Source: Exophiala sp. HKRS030
Lineage: Eukaryota > Ascomycota > Eurotiomycetes > Chaetothyriales > Herpotrichiellaceae
Direction of reading: 5' to 3'
Length of the DNA stretch: 64,000 nucleotides
NCBI GenBank assembly: GCA_023897205.1
Contig: JAHWDD010000006.1
Location: 1,178,001 to 1,242,000 of the forward strand
Shown one piece after another: positions 52,335-63,439 of the stretch (within the stretch, counting starts at the first letter, position 1; every line of letters begins with the position of its first letter). Under the pieces are notes generated by a model. It searched no databases, was not told the origin of the DNA, and worked only from the letters and a program-made list of their open reading frames with translations. The position numbers and the translations under genes were made by a program.

Positions 52335-54488
52335 TCAATCCAATCCTTCTCCTACTGATACACTGATCTCCCTTCCTTGTTGCCGGAAGATCTTAGGTCC
52401 CGTTTTACCCTGTTGAGCAGCGATGGCTTCCATTTTCCTCAGCAAACTGCCATCTGTGAACTCGCTGGTAGGAGCAATATCAACCAGTGGCTTCCCGTCA
52501 GCTCCACTGCCGCCTCCTCGATTTCTACCCAACGACTTTCGGCTGGCACTACGGGCAATCAAGCCATTCCCCGAGAATGGGCTCTCTTCAGAAGTACTAC
52601 CACTCGAAGAGTCGATTGTGAACTTGCGTGGGTAGGCGCTGGGAGGAGGACCCTGATTTTTCGAGTGCCGTGGACTTCCCGACCTTCCATCGACGCTGGG
52701 TCTTTCTTGGCTAAAATCAAGAAGTGGCCGAGGTCCATCACTTTGGGAAAGTCGGCGGTGATGTGCACCCTCATGTCTAGCTGCCCTGTCGGTACTTGGC
52801 CTGCCGGAGTCGACACCGTGCAGTGGCTTGGACGATCCAGCTGAATGTGGCAATGACTCCTTAGAGCTTGTCCCCGTAAGTGGTCGCGCAAGTTGTGGCC
52901 GGTTTTGCATACTCTCACCCACCATCTTGTACAAGTACCAGCTTCGCCAGGACTGAACTTCTCTATACCATTTTCCAGCGACATCCTTGTCCTTCGTGCT
53001 GAAGAAATGCACAAAATTGGCGCCTTCGAGAAACATGGATGATTTTTCTTGGCTCTTCAATGCAAAACACATCTTTTTTGGTGGCTTCAGCTTCTTAAGC
53101 TGTTGCGATGCCGGTGTGTACAGGTCGAAGTCGGATAGATGACAGATTTTCGTACCATCAAGACCGTGCTCGTGCTTGGAGGATGTGATTTGGCCATCTT
53201 CTCTCAGTTTCAACCACCGTTTATCCCATTTCCCTGGTCGGCAAGAGTGGTACATCTGGACATTTACACCAGTAGGTTGTTGCCTGGGTGCATCTCTATC
53301 GTCGACCCCTGCCGCAGCACACTCAGACTGGGCCATGATGAACAGATGATGCTGATCATCATGATCCCACGAGTTCATAACATCTCGAACGCGTTCATAT
53401 CGGCGCAATGGTCTTTCCAAACCTAATTGAGAGAATGACTCCAGCAATACTGCTGTTCGGGCATCGATGGGCTCTGTCAAGAGTTGTGCTACAGATCGAA
53501 GGATTTCTCTGCACGTGGTGGTCGGTGTGATGGGCAAAGTAATGACCGACTCTTTGCATAGCACCTTGACCTTTCGCTCACCGGCGTTGACCGCAGATAT
53601 AGGAGCATCGAATTGTGGTGCTGCTGTTGGTGATAGAGGAGTGCGACCCTCACTCTCCTTCCCGGTGCTCCTTGACCTGGTATGAGTCTCGCGCACGGTG
53701 TGCTGTCTATGCACCGCCGACGAAGAACGTTTGTGCTGCTGGTCCTGGTGCGATCCATTGCTTCCTCCAATGACCATCGTCCGTGACTTGGACTTTGGAG
53801 GTTCTTGGTAATTCTGCTTATCTACCTCGCCGTATCTCGCTGGCCTTGTGGGCTGGACATCTCGAACATCTGACAGCGAGACCGCCCCAAGGGATTGTTG
53901 TCTTGCTTCGATCTTTGCTCTCTCGCGACGCTGCTCTCGTGCATCGTGTCGTCGCCGAGCTTCCTCTTGCTTCAACGCTTTTAAGCGACCAAAGTCTCCT
54001 TCGAGGGTCAACCGGGCTTCTTCTCGTGCAATCTCTAACGATCTTCGTAAAGGTTCAGGTGAAGTCCTCTGTATGCCTGGCTCTGGCTTCGTAGGTAGGG
54101 TTTCCAATCTCTCACCATCGTCGCCTGGCTTTTGTCCGTGGCCTATGACCATTCTGCGGCCACCATTGGGCTTGTGTTTGTGGCCTACCTCATCCTGAGG
54201 AGGGCTTGTCGGCACATGTTGTGCGGGTTCTGCGATATGGATTGGACTGGACTGTTGCGCAACATCTTGCGCTGGAGATAGTAAGGGAGGATCTTCCTCA
54301 GCCAGCTTCGCTCTGCGGTGGTATCTCGACGGCAGTCGCGTCAAACAAGTCTGTGAGCTGTTTGGCACAGGCGGCGGAGGAGAAGTGGTTGTCGCCTCAA
54401 GATCTCTCGAAGCCGCTTTGCGCACTGATCTATAGCGCAGGAATTTCTGTGGCTGCGCAGTGGTCTGTCCGGGGTTGGTGGTATTCAT
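52335..54488 (-). CDS. RA-PH domain adaptor protein
   Basis: 717 residues from the ATG at 54488 (MNTTNPGQTTAQPQKFLRYR); the frame is open 8 codons further without an ATG, and an upstream exon cannot be excluded. The N-terminal 290 residues are disordered with a charged coiled coil (EIAREEARLTLEGDFGRLKA to about 190). A Ras-association-like domain (about 300-390: KVKVLCKESVITLPITPTTT, LLESFSQLGLERPLRRYE) is followed by a pleckstrin-homology domain (about 415-525: YHSCRPGKWDKRWLKLREDG, SMFLEGANFVHFFSTKDKDV, WYREVQSWRSWYLYKM). This RA-PH order resembles Grb7/RIAM-lamellipodin adaptors and uncharacterised fungal PH proteins, suggesting recruitment of a small GTPase signal to membranes. The C-terminal 190 residues are Ser/Pro/Gly-rich. 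Confidence 0.8.
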   Translation of the reverse strand: MNTTNPGQTTAQPQKFLRYRSVRKAASRDLEATTTSPPPPVPNSSQTCLTRLPSRYHRRAKLAEEDPPLLSPAQDVAQQSSPIHIAEPAQHVPTSPPQDEVGHKHKPNGGRRMVIGHGQKPGDDGERLETLPTKPEPGIQRTSPEPLRRSLEIAREEARLTLEGDFGRLKALKQEEARRRHDAREQRRERAKIEARQQSLGAVSLSDVRDVQPTRPARYGEVDKQNYQEPPKSKSRTMVIGGSNGSHQDQQHKRSSSAVHRQHTVRETHTRSRSTGKESEGRTPLSPTAAPQFDAPISAVNAGERKVKVLCKESVITLPITPTTTCREILRSVAQLLTEPIDARTAVLLESFSQLGLERPLRRYERVRDVMNSWDHDDQHHLFIMAQSECAAAGVDDRDAPRQQPTGVNVQMYHSCRPGKWDKRWLKLREDGQITSSKHEHGLDGTKICHLSDFDLYTPASQQLKKLKPPKKMCFALKSQEKSSMFLEGANFVHFFSTKDKDVAGKWYREVQSWRSWYLYKMVGESMQNRPQLARPLTGTSSKESLPHSAGSSKPLHGVDSGRPSTDRAARHEGAHHRRLSQSDGPRPLLDFSQERPSVDGRSGSPRHSKNQGPPPSAYPRKFTIDSSSGSTSEESPFSGNGLIARSASRKSLGRNRGGGSGADGKPLVDIAPTSEFTDGSLLRKMEAIAAQQGKTGPKIFRQQGREISVSVGEGLD

Positions 54489-54840
54489 GGTGGAAGATTG
54501 TGCCGGAGACAAGGCATCGAGCCTCTCATCCTACTCAGGTGCGCAATAGTATTTTTGAGAGTAGAATGGAGAGTGTTTGTGTCGCGTGAATAGTCGAGAC
54601 TCGGGAATGCGAAAACAAACATGCATTTCGGTATAAACAGGGACCCCTAATCGGGGGTTTATTCATTGTTTATCAGGCTGGGGGCGTCGCCTACTTGTAG
54701 AATTGGCTCCCCACAGCGGCATAACAATATCTGCAAGGTACCGCCAATGGGCGTTGATTGGCGTCCCTACCAGGCTCTATTTAAATAATCTCGGCTCCTC
54801 ATGCCGCCAGCCTCATCGTCATTTCCAACTTTTCCAGGTC
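54489..54840. other. Short spacer between the EED-like and RA-PH genes
   Basis: Upstream of the RA-PH gene and downstream of the EED-like gene, both minus strand. A TTTAAATAA at about 54780 and a CCCCTAATCGGGGG inverted repeat at 54644-54657 are visible; no gene. Confidence 0.5.
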
Positions 54841-56472
54841 TCATCGATGGAGGACAGCAAATCCTCCATACCCTTCCATTCCCTGCGCAGTCACCTTTGC
54901 TGATTCCCCAACGACAACACACCATTTCCCACAGGGGCTCCAGTCGGCGGCTCTGGCGTTGAAATGGGCTTGGTTCTTAAACTGCAATTCTGTCAGAGAC
55001 ACTCTAGCGTGGGGCTTCATCGTTATGTGGGCATCGTGGATGGGATATCGCTCGTGATCCCGGGGAGTGAACAATGATGCGGTCGCTTCCGAGAATTCGC
55101 TGGTGGCATCCGTTGAGGTTTGCCCTGGCCCAGCCATCGAGCTCGGATTTGAACTCATCGAGGCTGGTGATGAATCCTTGTTGGAATTCTGAGATGCGGC
55201 AGCTGCACGACTCAAACGATCCTGTGGTCGAATAAGCTGTGCCACACCCTTGTGCTTCTTTTTGGGCTTTGGGGCCTTGGCCACATCCAGTCCCCCAGCG
55301 TGACCTAGCGAGAAACGCTCAAGATCCCAGAATCGTAGCTCTGATGCCGCATTCGCAAAGGCCAGGACAGGATGCACCTCCGGATGTGCAACAGAGGGTA
55401 ATAGAAGGCCAAATCGGAGATAGAATTGTTCGACCCAGGGAGTCTCAAACTCGAGTAGTCTCTCATAGGGTGGTTCGTCCTCGTACTCTTCCGCTACCTC
55501 CACATCAACGAGCCCGTTCTCGCGTCGTATGACTTTGCGCATGAAACCATTGCGGGTGTCCAGATAATCTTCGATCTTTGGCGCCGTCACAGAGCTTGGA
55601 GGAGGCTGACTGGAATCAAAGGCTGTCATTTTCCAAAGTACTATCTTATTCTCATTGGCAGCTTTCGAAATTATCAAATCGCCGTAGAATCTTGCACAGT
55701 CCACGAAATTAGAGTGAACTGCTGAGCTGGTGAAATGAGGATAATGAATGCAGTAAACTTCGTTAGAACTTCGTTTCCTGTACTCTGGTGATACTTCCTG
55801 CCAAAAGGATGAGCCGTCAGATAAGTCCGGCATAGCCCACACACATATTCGTTGATCGTGACCCCCAGAGACCAAGTAACGGCCACTTGCATGCCATGAT
55901 ACAGTCAAAACACCTTCGCAGTGCCCTGTTGCTTGACCGCAGATGATTATGGTGGGGGACTCGTGAGGACTCGCATAACGTCGTAGGTCCCATATTCGAA
56001 GGCTCTTATCCATCGAAGCGGTGACCACGATCCAGGGGTAAAGTGGGTGAGTAGCAATGTCGTTAATAACACCATAACCGTGGCCCACCAACGTTGTAAA
56101 AAGGTCACCTTCGAGAACATCCATGATTTTCAATTGACCTGTACCGCCTGCGACCGCGAGCAAAGGTTTCTGTGGGTCGATGTAGCACCAAGAGCAAGAG
56201 TTCAAACCGGGAGAGCTCTTGTCCTCCAACTCCTGCTGATCCACCACATTTTGTAGCGTTGTAAGAAATTGGGAAGGGTCTGACGATATTCGATAAATAA
56301 TGACTCCTTTCTGTTGCAAGACCGCAAATATGGGTTCCTCTTCCGTCGCGGTCGAATACGGATAGAATTTGACGTCGTAGAAAATGAAGCGATCGTTCTC
56401 AACTGGGGATTTGTATTTGTACTTCAACTTTGGAAGAACGAAGGATTCCTTGTTAGGTGCTGCAGGCTTCAT
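54841..56472 (-). CDS. eed: Polycomb PRC2 subunit EED (Esc), WD40 protein
   Basis: 543 residues from the first in-frame ATG at 56472 (MKPAAPNKESFVLPKLKYKY); the frame stays open upstream without an ATG, so a 5' exon is possible. A WD40 propeller spans about residues 20-370 and beyond. Family-specific stretches: EPIFAVLQQKGVIIYR, PLLAVAGGTGQLKIMDVLEG, VGHGYGVINDIATHPLYPWI, TASMDKSLRIWDLRR, GHCEGVLTVSWHASGRYLVS and CIHYPHFTSSAVHSNFVDCA followed by RFYGDLIISKA. These correspond to EED's [20 protein letters not shown] and GDLILSK. EED binds H3K27me3 and stimulates the EZH2/KMT6 methyltransferase in facultative heterochromatin. A loop of about 90 residues rich in Lys, Ser and Gln (near 430-500) interrupts the last blades. 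Confidence 0.88.
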   Translation of the reverse strand: MKPAAPNKESFVLPKLKYKYKSPVENDRFIFYDVKFYPYSTATEEEPIFAVLQQKGVIIYRISSDPSQFLTTLQNVVDQQELEDKSSPGLNSCSWCYIDPQKPLLAVAGGTGQLKIMDVLEGDLFTTLVGHGYGVINDIATHPLYPWIVVTASMDKSLRIWDLRRYASPHESPTIIICGQATGHCEGVLTVSWHASGRYLVSGGHDQRICVWAMPDLSDGSSFWQEVSPEYRKRSSNEVYCIHYPHFTSSAVHSNFVDCARFYGDLIISKAANENKIVLWKMTAFDSSQPPPSSVTAPKIEDYLDTRNGFMRKVIRRENGLVDVEVAEEYEDEPPYERLLEFETPWVEQFYLRFGLLLPSVAHPEVHPVLAFANAASELRFWDLERFSLGHAGGLDVAKAPKPKKKHKGVAQLIRPQDRLSRAAAASQNSNKDSSPASMSSNPSSMAGPGQTSTDATSEFSEATASLFTPRDHERYPIHDAHITMKPHARVSLTELQFKNQAHFNARAADWSPCGKWCVVVGESAKVTAQGMEGYGGFAVLHR

Positions 56473-57314
56473 TTCGGGCGAGGCTGAATTTCTGGTATAT
56501 CCAGAGAAGATATCCAAGATCGCTGTGTCCAGAGTCGGAAGAGTAAGGGAGTATATACAAGCCAGACGGTTAGATCATTGCATCTGGGCAGTGATCGGAC
56601 CAAAGGTTTGCATTTTTCGACAAGATCGTCTTGGGGGCGATTGCATTTTCAGCAATATGGTGCTTGACTGGAATCTCGATATGTATCACCGTGTCCTCGC
56701 TGAAGAACAAGAAGAGGTCACGTCAACGCTCGATGAAGCCAAGTTGACACGGGTGTTGGACGTCGCCAAAATTCCGCCGCTTTGACCACCCTTGTTGACA
56801 ATGGAAGCCTGACAGTCTCAGTTTTTCTGAATCCTTCGCCAAATTGTCGCGTGCTTTGAGACGATTTATATGTCTCTGATTGTCTCAAGCCTTTTTGTGG
56901 TCACCATACCAACACTTCGACAATCGAGCGAGGGGTTGTATGTTTGTGGAGACTTGTTTGTCCAGTGTAAGGATCGTGTGCCCCAGCAGTGGTGGTCGCA
57001 CACCTTTGATACCGCGACTTTTGTGCTAATTGTCTCACCAAGCTTGTTTTAAGACAGTGATATAGCACAATGGGATTTTTCACTTTCATCAAGAAGCGAG
57101 ACATTGAATTGTACGTATCTAAGAATCGCAGCCTTACGCTGCTTTAACTATTGATTCCGCGCTTGGCATTCATGCTCGCTTCCTCCATCGATGTCGACAT
57201 TGTTCTTCCTCTATTACATCATTTTTCTTTAAGAAAATCATCTCAAGCATCGCCACTCGAGTTGTGGTGTCCTGACAAGGAGAACTAGGGCATAGGCAGT
57301 CCCCGAAGTTCACG
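56473..57314. promoter_or_regulatory. Divergent spacer, eed / ski2
   Basis: Head-to-head promoter region. A plus-strand ORF (56384-56785) overlaps the eed 5' end antisense and is not supported. An ATG at 57070 followed 41 nt later by a GTACGT donor, with an AG acceptor at 57294-57295, could add a 5' exon (MGFFTFIKKRDIE...) to ski2; I consider it unproven. Confidence 0.45.
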
Positions 57315-60300
57315 ATGGTAGGAGTCCGATCCTCCCAGAGGTCGCCTGGGCAGATCAAAAGCGATCTTGAGAAAGAATTCTTGTCACCACCTACAACCTT
57401 CAATCCAGAGTGGCTCAACAAACTACAACAGAGATGGGATTATCAGACACCAAATTACACCGAGCTTTGCCAATTGGCTCCAACACAAACAAGAACCATC
57501 ACTCGGTTTACGCGTGAGGGACTTGAAGGCAAAGTGACAGGCTATAAAGAGGTCACTGTACCAGCTTCAAGTGCGACAGCAAAGAACTCCACTTCGCTTC
57601 TTCGAAGACCAGCCAATCGAGCCGATTTTGTGCGAGGAGCTGCCGGATTCTTTCCATTTGCACCAGGTGGTCTTGATGGAGTTGATGCCATCCAAGCTTA
57701 CGAGGACAAGAACCTATTAGAGGAGCAGAACCGAACGATCAAAAAGAAGCGTGGCCTTGATCAGATTATCAGCTTTGGGGGCAAAAATGGTCTCTTGGAG
57801 ATCCCACCAGGTTTAACTCGTGGTATGAAATTTGCAGACCAGAAAACAAAAGAGGCCCAAGAAGACGATCAGGATGTTGAAAAGACATTGGAAGAGGACG
57901 ATAGTGACGTGTTCGGCACACAAGACCGACTTGCAAATGGAGAAGCCACGCCACCACTCACGAATGGCCCCTCAGAAACCGAGGAGGATGACGATGAGGA
58001 TGATGATCAGGACACCGACCTCAACGACTTGTTACCAGTCGAATTTCCTTCTCTTGAACCACACAGTGAATTGATGGCAGCATCAACGAAGAAAACAGGA
58101 CGAGAATGGGCTCATGTGGTTGATATCAACAAGGATATCCCCAACTTCCACGAGCTTGTGCCTGATATGGCTCGGACATGGCCTTTCGAGCTGGACACTT
58201 TTCAAAAAGAAGCTGTGTACCACCTCGAAAATGGAGACTCAGTATTCGTGGCTGCACACACTTCAGCTGGAAAGACGGTGGTTGCAGAGTATGCTATTGC
58301 ATTGGCCGCAAAACACATGACAAAGGCCATCTACACGTCTCCAATAAAGGCACTTTCCAACCAAAAGTTTCGCGATTTCAAGACAGTATTTGATGACGTG
58401 GGGATATTGACTGGCGATGTCCAGATCAATCCTGAGGCTAGTTGTCTGATTATGACAACTGAAATTCTTCGAAGCATGCTGTACCGTGGAGCCGATCTCA
58501 TCCGCGACGTCGAATTTGTCATATTCGATGAAGTACATTATGTCAACGACCTTGAACGTGGTGTTGTGTGGGAAGAAGTCATCATCATGCTTCCGGAACA
58601 TGTCACTCTCATTCTTCTATCGGCTACTGTTCCTAATACCTACGAGTTTGCTTCTTGGGTAGGTCGAACCAAAAAGAAGAATATCTATGTCATCTCAACC
58701 CCCAAGAGACCTGTTCCTCTTGAGCACTATTTGTGGGCTGGCAAGGAGATGCACAAGATAGTCGACTCGGAAAAGAGATTCCTGCAGAAAGGCTGGAAAG
58801 CAGCGAACGACATCATGTCTGGACTCGACAAGGTGAGAGAGCAAAAGGCCATCGAAGCGCAAACTCCATCCCGAGGTGCTCCTCAAAGAGGTGGCCGTGG
58901 TCAACAAGCACGTGGTGGACCTCAACGTGGCGGATCAAAGCAGCGAGGAAGTCAGAATCAAAGAGGTGGCTCACAACAGCGAGGACAAGTTGCAAGTCGT
59001 GGTCACGGAAATATTGCGCGCACAGGAAGAGGTGGTGGCAGAACGACTGCGGCACAAGACCGGAATCTCTGGGTCCATCTTGTACAACATCTGAAAAAGG
59101 AGAATCTTCTACCCGCCTGTATCTTCGTGTTCTCCAAGAAGCGATGCGAGGAGAATGCCGACTCTCTCTCAAACCAAGACTTTTGTACAGCCACCGAAAA
59201 AAGTGCCATTCACATGATCATTGAAAAATCGATTGCGCGATTAAAGCCGGAAGATCGGGTTTTACCTCAGATTAGACGATTACGAGAAATGCTTGGACGT
59301 GGCGTCGCGGTGCATCACGGCGGCCTTTTACCGATTGTCAAGGAGATCGTCGAGATATTGTTTGCGAGGACGTTGGTGAAAGTCTTGTTCGCCACGGAGA
59401 CATTTGCAATGGGCTTGAATCTCCCCACGCGAACGGTGGTTTTCTCGGGTTACCGTAAGCATGATGGACGTGATTTCCGTAACCTACTTCCGGGTGAATA
59501 CACTCAGATGGCTGGTCGTGCCGGCCGCAGAGGCCTTGACACCGTCGGTACGGTCATCATCGTCTGTCCCGGCAAATCCGAGGCACCTCCTGCAGGTGAA
59601 CTGACTCAAATGATCACTGGGCCCGCGACGAAACTCCGCAGCCAATTTCGACTGCATTACAACATGATACTGAATCTGATGCGAGTTGAGGCTCTGAAGA
59701 TTGAAGAAATGATCAAACGCAGTTTCTCCGAGAATGCGACTCAAGCCTTACTGCCACAACACGAGAAGCAGGTGGCTCTGTCTCAGGCAAACCTTGACAA
59801 GATCAAACGTGAGCCTTGTGATATCTGTGATATTGACCTAGAAGCATGTCATGCAGCAGCCATGAGGTTTGAACAACTAACGAAGGAACTACACATCAAT
59901 CTATTGTCGTCGCCGGTTGGCCGTCGGCTCTGGCAAGCCCGCAGATTGATCGTGTACAAAAAGGTAATATCATCAATTCCGTGAGAGACCTATGGGTTCG
60001 GCTGACTTTAGTTTTCTCATAGGACGGTATTCGAAAAGTGGGTGTTATGCTCGACGATGGCCCACGAGGTGGCCCTGTGCCTCACCTCAACGTTCTGGAA
60101 GTATCCGAGATCGATGCCCAGCGATCGACGAAGGATTTATTACCCTACCTCCCGCGGTTCCGCAGGATGTATGCCCCATTGCCAGACAAGCCGGCCAAAG
60201 TGAAACAAAGCGTGACCCAAGTCTTGTTGGACGACGTGCAATGCGTGACCCAGACGCTTGTAAAGGTTAGAGGACCCCCCTGGTACTTGAAAGTTAGGAA

Positions 60301-61306
60301 AGGTAATGCTTACATTTTGGAACACTCTTGTTCTTCTTACAGGTCGATTTGAGGTCGTTACTAAGTTCACAACTAGTGCAAAAACAATTTGCTGAAGAAG
60401 ATTTTGTTGAGGCATATTCGTCATGGGATACGAGCGTCTGGGACGAACAAGAGTGGAATAAAGTGCACGATTTGCATATTCGAGAATTGCTTGCCGCGAG
60501 GAGCAAAGTGGCGGCCATCGCGCAAGACGCCCAATGTCTTGACTGTCCTCATTTCTTGAAACATTATGGCATGCAGCATGACGAGTGGCTGATCAAGGAG
60601 AACATTGAAGCATTAAAAATGTTGATGTCTGATCAGAACCTGTCATTGCTGCCGGATTATCAACAGCGAACTGAAGTCTTGAAAGATTTGGGTTTCATTG
60701 ACGAAGAGTCTCGTGTCCAATTGAAAGGCAAGGTTGCTTGTGAGATTCATTCCGCAGATGAATTGGTTCTGACCGAGTTGATCTTGGAAAACGTATTGGC
60801 ACAGTATGTGACCCCTCCCCTGCGTGCTCATTTGTGGATAGTGCTGATTGTTGTGCTCGTTTAGATTCGAACCGGAAGAGATTGTCGCCCTTTTGTCGTG
60901 TTTTGTGTTTCAGGAAAAGACTGACAATGAACCCCAACTCAGCGAGAACCTCAAACGGGGTAAAGAAGCGATCATCGAAATTGCGGAAAAGGTCAACAAG
61001 TACCAAATCTTACATCAGGTCATCTTGTCGTCGGACGACGCCAATGATTTCGAGTCCCGCCCCAGATTCGGTCTGGTGGAGGTTGTGTACGAGTGGGCGA
61101 GAGGAATGTCCTTCAATCGTATCACCGACCTCACGGATGTCATGGAGGGGACGATTGTCAGGGTCGTCACGAGGTTGGACGAGACTTGCAGAGAAGTCAT
61201 GAGTGCCGCGAGACTCATCGGTGATCCTTCATTGTATCAAAAGATGGACAAAGCCAGGGAGTTGATTCGAAGAGACGTGGTTTTCACCGCAAGTCTTTAC
61301 ATGTAG
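57315..61306 (+). CDS. ski2: SKI2 DExH-box RNA helicase (Ski complex)
   Basis: Exons 57315-59963, 60023-60265, 60343-60803 and 60865-61306; introns 59 nt (GTAATA...CATAG), 77 nt (GTTAGA...TACAG) and 61 nt (GTATGT...TTTAG). 1264 residues if started at 57315. The N-terminal Ski3/Ski8-binding region has [18 protein letters not shown] and [10 protein letters not shown]. Helicase motifs: Walker A AHTSAGKT (314-321), DEVH (405-408), SAT (436-438), and motif [18 protein letters not shown]. The arch domain carries an RGG-rich insertion (about 520-576). The C-terminal DSHCT domain ends with [18 protein letters not shown]. The Ski complex feeds mRNA 3' ends into the cytoplasmic exosome, including stalled and aberrant transcripts. 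Start uncertain because an upstream exon is possible. Confidence 0.93.
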
Positions 61307-61803
61307 TAGAGACAGGGTAGAGACGGCGTTGGTTGCTTCGGACTTGTTTACTTTTACTTGGGACAGGGTTAGTTGAACAGTGTACTGTACCACATTTCTC
61401 AGTACTATTATTAGACCAGGTTGAAAAAAGTTAGAGAGAAGAGACAAAAACAAGTTTATGACAAGTTACAAGATGTCAAGTCGTCAAGTTTTAAATCAAG
61501 TGTAAGAAGGTAGAATAGCAGTCAAACTGCTCATCATAACCATGAATATCAAAAAGTCCTCGTGATGACTTTTTGTACTTGAAGGTAAGGTATTAGGTGA
61601 GGTATGTAGATATTTGATTCCCCCCCCCCCCACTCTTGACTTCTCGTACTCGTATCCGTCAACTCCTCATCTACGGGAGTATATCTAAACATCTCATCAA
61701 GGTGTCTTTTCTCACCGTACTCTGGGTATGTACAGCATCAGACCAAACACAAATCCCATCGACCCTTGTTTTGAGGTTCGATCTTTTTGCACGAAACAAA
61801 AAA
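61307..61803. other. Spacer between ski2 and the metallo-beta-lactamase-fold gene
   Basis: 3' end of ski2 and promoter/leader of the next gene. A 12-base C tract (61620-61631) lies 170 bp before the next ATG. No gene. Confidence 0.6.
61620..61631 (+). repeat. Poly-C tract (12 C)
   Basis: An uninterrupted C homopolymer in the presumed promoter or leader of the metallo-beta-lactamase-fold gene. Likely length-variable or a sequencing-error hotspot. Confidence 0.9.
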
Positions 61804-63287
61804 ATGTCCACCTCCACTCCGACCTTGATCACGAGTGACGATCTCTTGGTATGCGTCACATGCGGTGCGCAATACGACGTCGACGAACCCGAGGGGAAAG
61901 ATACGTGTAGGATATGTGATGTAGGTTGAACGGTGCTCATGGAAAAGTTTACCGTACCGATGGTGGTTTTGTCTGCTTTGACGTCGACGTCGATGCGCTG
62001 ATACTCTCGCTTCTTGTTTTGTCCAAAGGACCCACGTCAATTCATCCCACCGTCGGGACAATCTTTCACGACCTTGGGGAAACTCAAGAACCATCAGCAG
62101 CACAAGAATGTGTTTGAAAAATGCCCTCGAAACGATACGGTGATTGAGATACATACGGAACCCAAGGTACGTACCTACTTTACCTTCTCTTCCCAGCAAT
62201 CCCCCTTGATCCATCCAGACTTGTTACTCACAGAGTCTCATCTACACATTAGTTCGGTATAGGTCAAGGTGCTCGACTCATACGTACGCCGCACGGAAAC
62301 GTCCTTTGGGATCTCATCGCCTATCTTGATCAGGAGACTGTGGACAAGGTAAAAGGACACATACCTATATACACACACTCTCTCTCTCTCCCCGCGTAAA
62401 TCTACATCATTTACATTTACTGACTCGGTTCATGAACTGTACTAGATCACAGAATTAGGAGGATTAAAATTCATAGTCATTTCTCATCCACATTTTTATA
62501 CGTAGGTACCACTTTCCCAGTACCAACCAGTATCAGTACCTGCACCATCATCGACACTCTGGCATTCCATTGTTCCTGTCGTCTTATCCCTGTTCGAGTC
62601 ATCATAATTTCGCCAGTACATCTGACATGGATATTGTTGTTGTTCCAGAACATGGGCAGATTGGTCCACTACTTTTCAATGTCCAGTGTATATTCCCGAA
62701 GTTGACTCGGTCTGGATGAACCGCAAAGATTGTCCGACCGCAACACTCAAATTCCTCAAAGAGCCCGCGACGGAACTCCTCCCAGGTCTCACGGCGGTGA
62801 TATGCGGGGGTCATTTTCCAGGGAGTATGGTCTTGCATTCTGCGCCACCAAACACTCCCATCCCGACATTGTTTGTCGCGGACACAATTTTCGCCGTGGC
62901 TTCGGGACATAATCCGGACCCCGGCAAGAGAAATGACACGATATCCTATCAATTCTTGTGGAGTATCCCGAATTTCATCCCATTGCCACCAGACACGGTG
63001 ATGCAGATTTGGAAAGCTCTCAAGCCGTTCGAGTTCAAGGCGACGTATGGTGTTTTCGCCAAGATGACCAATGTTTGTGAGTTTGTTTATCCGCATCGTC
63101 CTTCTGTCTCTCTCTTCTCCCTTCTCTAAAAAAATTCATGCTGATGGGTGCTTGATAATGCGATCACCAAACAGTCGAAAAACCTGGCCAGACATTGAGT
63201 TTAAAAGACAGAGTTTTGCAGAGTGCAAAGATTGCAGTCAAGGCGATGGGGTATAGTGACCATGCCATCTTTGCAGAAGAGTTGTAG
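61804..63287 (+). CDS. Metallo-beta-lactamase-fold protein with N-terminal zinc ribbon (six exons)
   Basis: Exons 61804-61920, 62029-62166, 62253-62348, 62446-62501, 62649-63076 and 63175-63287; introns of 108, 86, 97, 147 and 98 nt with GTAGGT, GTACGT, GTAAAA, GTAGGT and GTGAGT donors. The joined frame gives 315 residues. A four-cysteine ribbon CVTCGAQYDV...DTCRICD is at about 17-38, then DPRQFIPPSGQSFTTLGKLK. The lactamase-like core includes GQGARLIRTPHGNVLWDLIA, FIVISHPHFYTTWADW (the HxHxDH position degenerates to HPHFYT), GGHFPGSMVLH and TLFVADTIF. The C-terminus is FEKPGQTLSLKDRVLQSAKI plus 25 residues. This ribbon-lactamase pairing recurs in fungal and bacterial uncharacterised hydrolases; the substrate is unknown. 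Confidence 0.85.
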
Positions 63288-63439
63288 TTGTTCACGTATG
63301 CAAGTATGCAAGTATGCTTTTTCGTCCGTCGCCCACAAAAGAAATTCGTGAATAGTGATGATTGTTGGATATCTCTTGACGAGTTTGGATATTGTGAAAG
63401 CAAAGTGCTGTATGGGTGTGTTCGTCGGTGTGTCCCACT

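Noticed and set aside
56384..56785. 133-codon plus-strand ORF overlapping the eed 5' end
   Set aside because: Half of it is antisense to the eed coding region and the rest has no recognisable domain.
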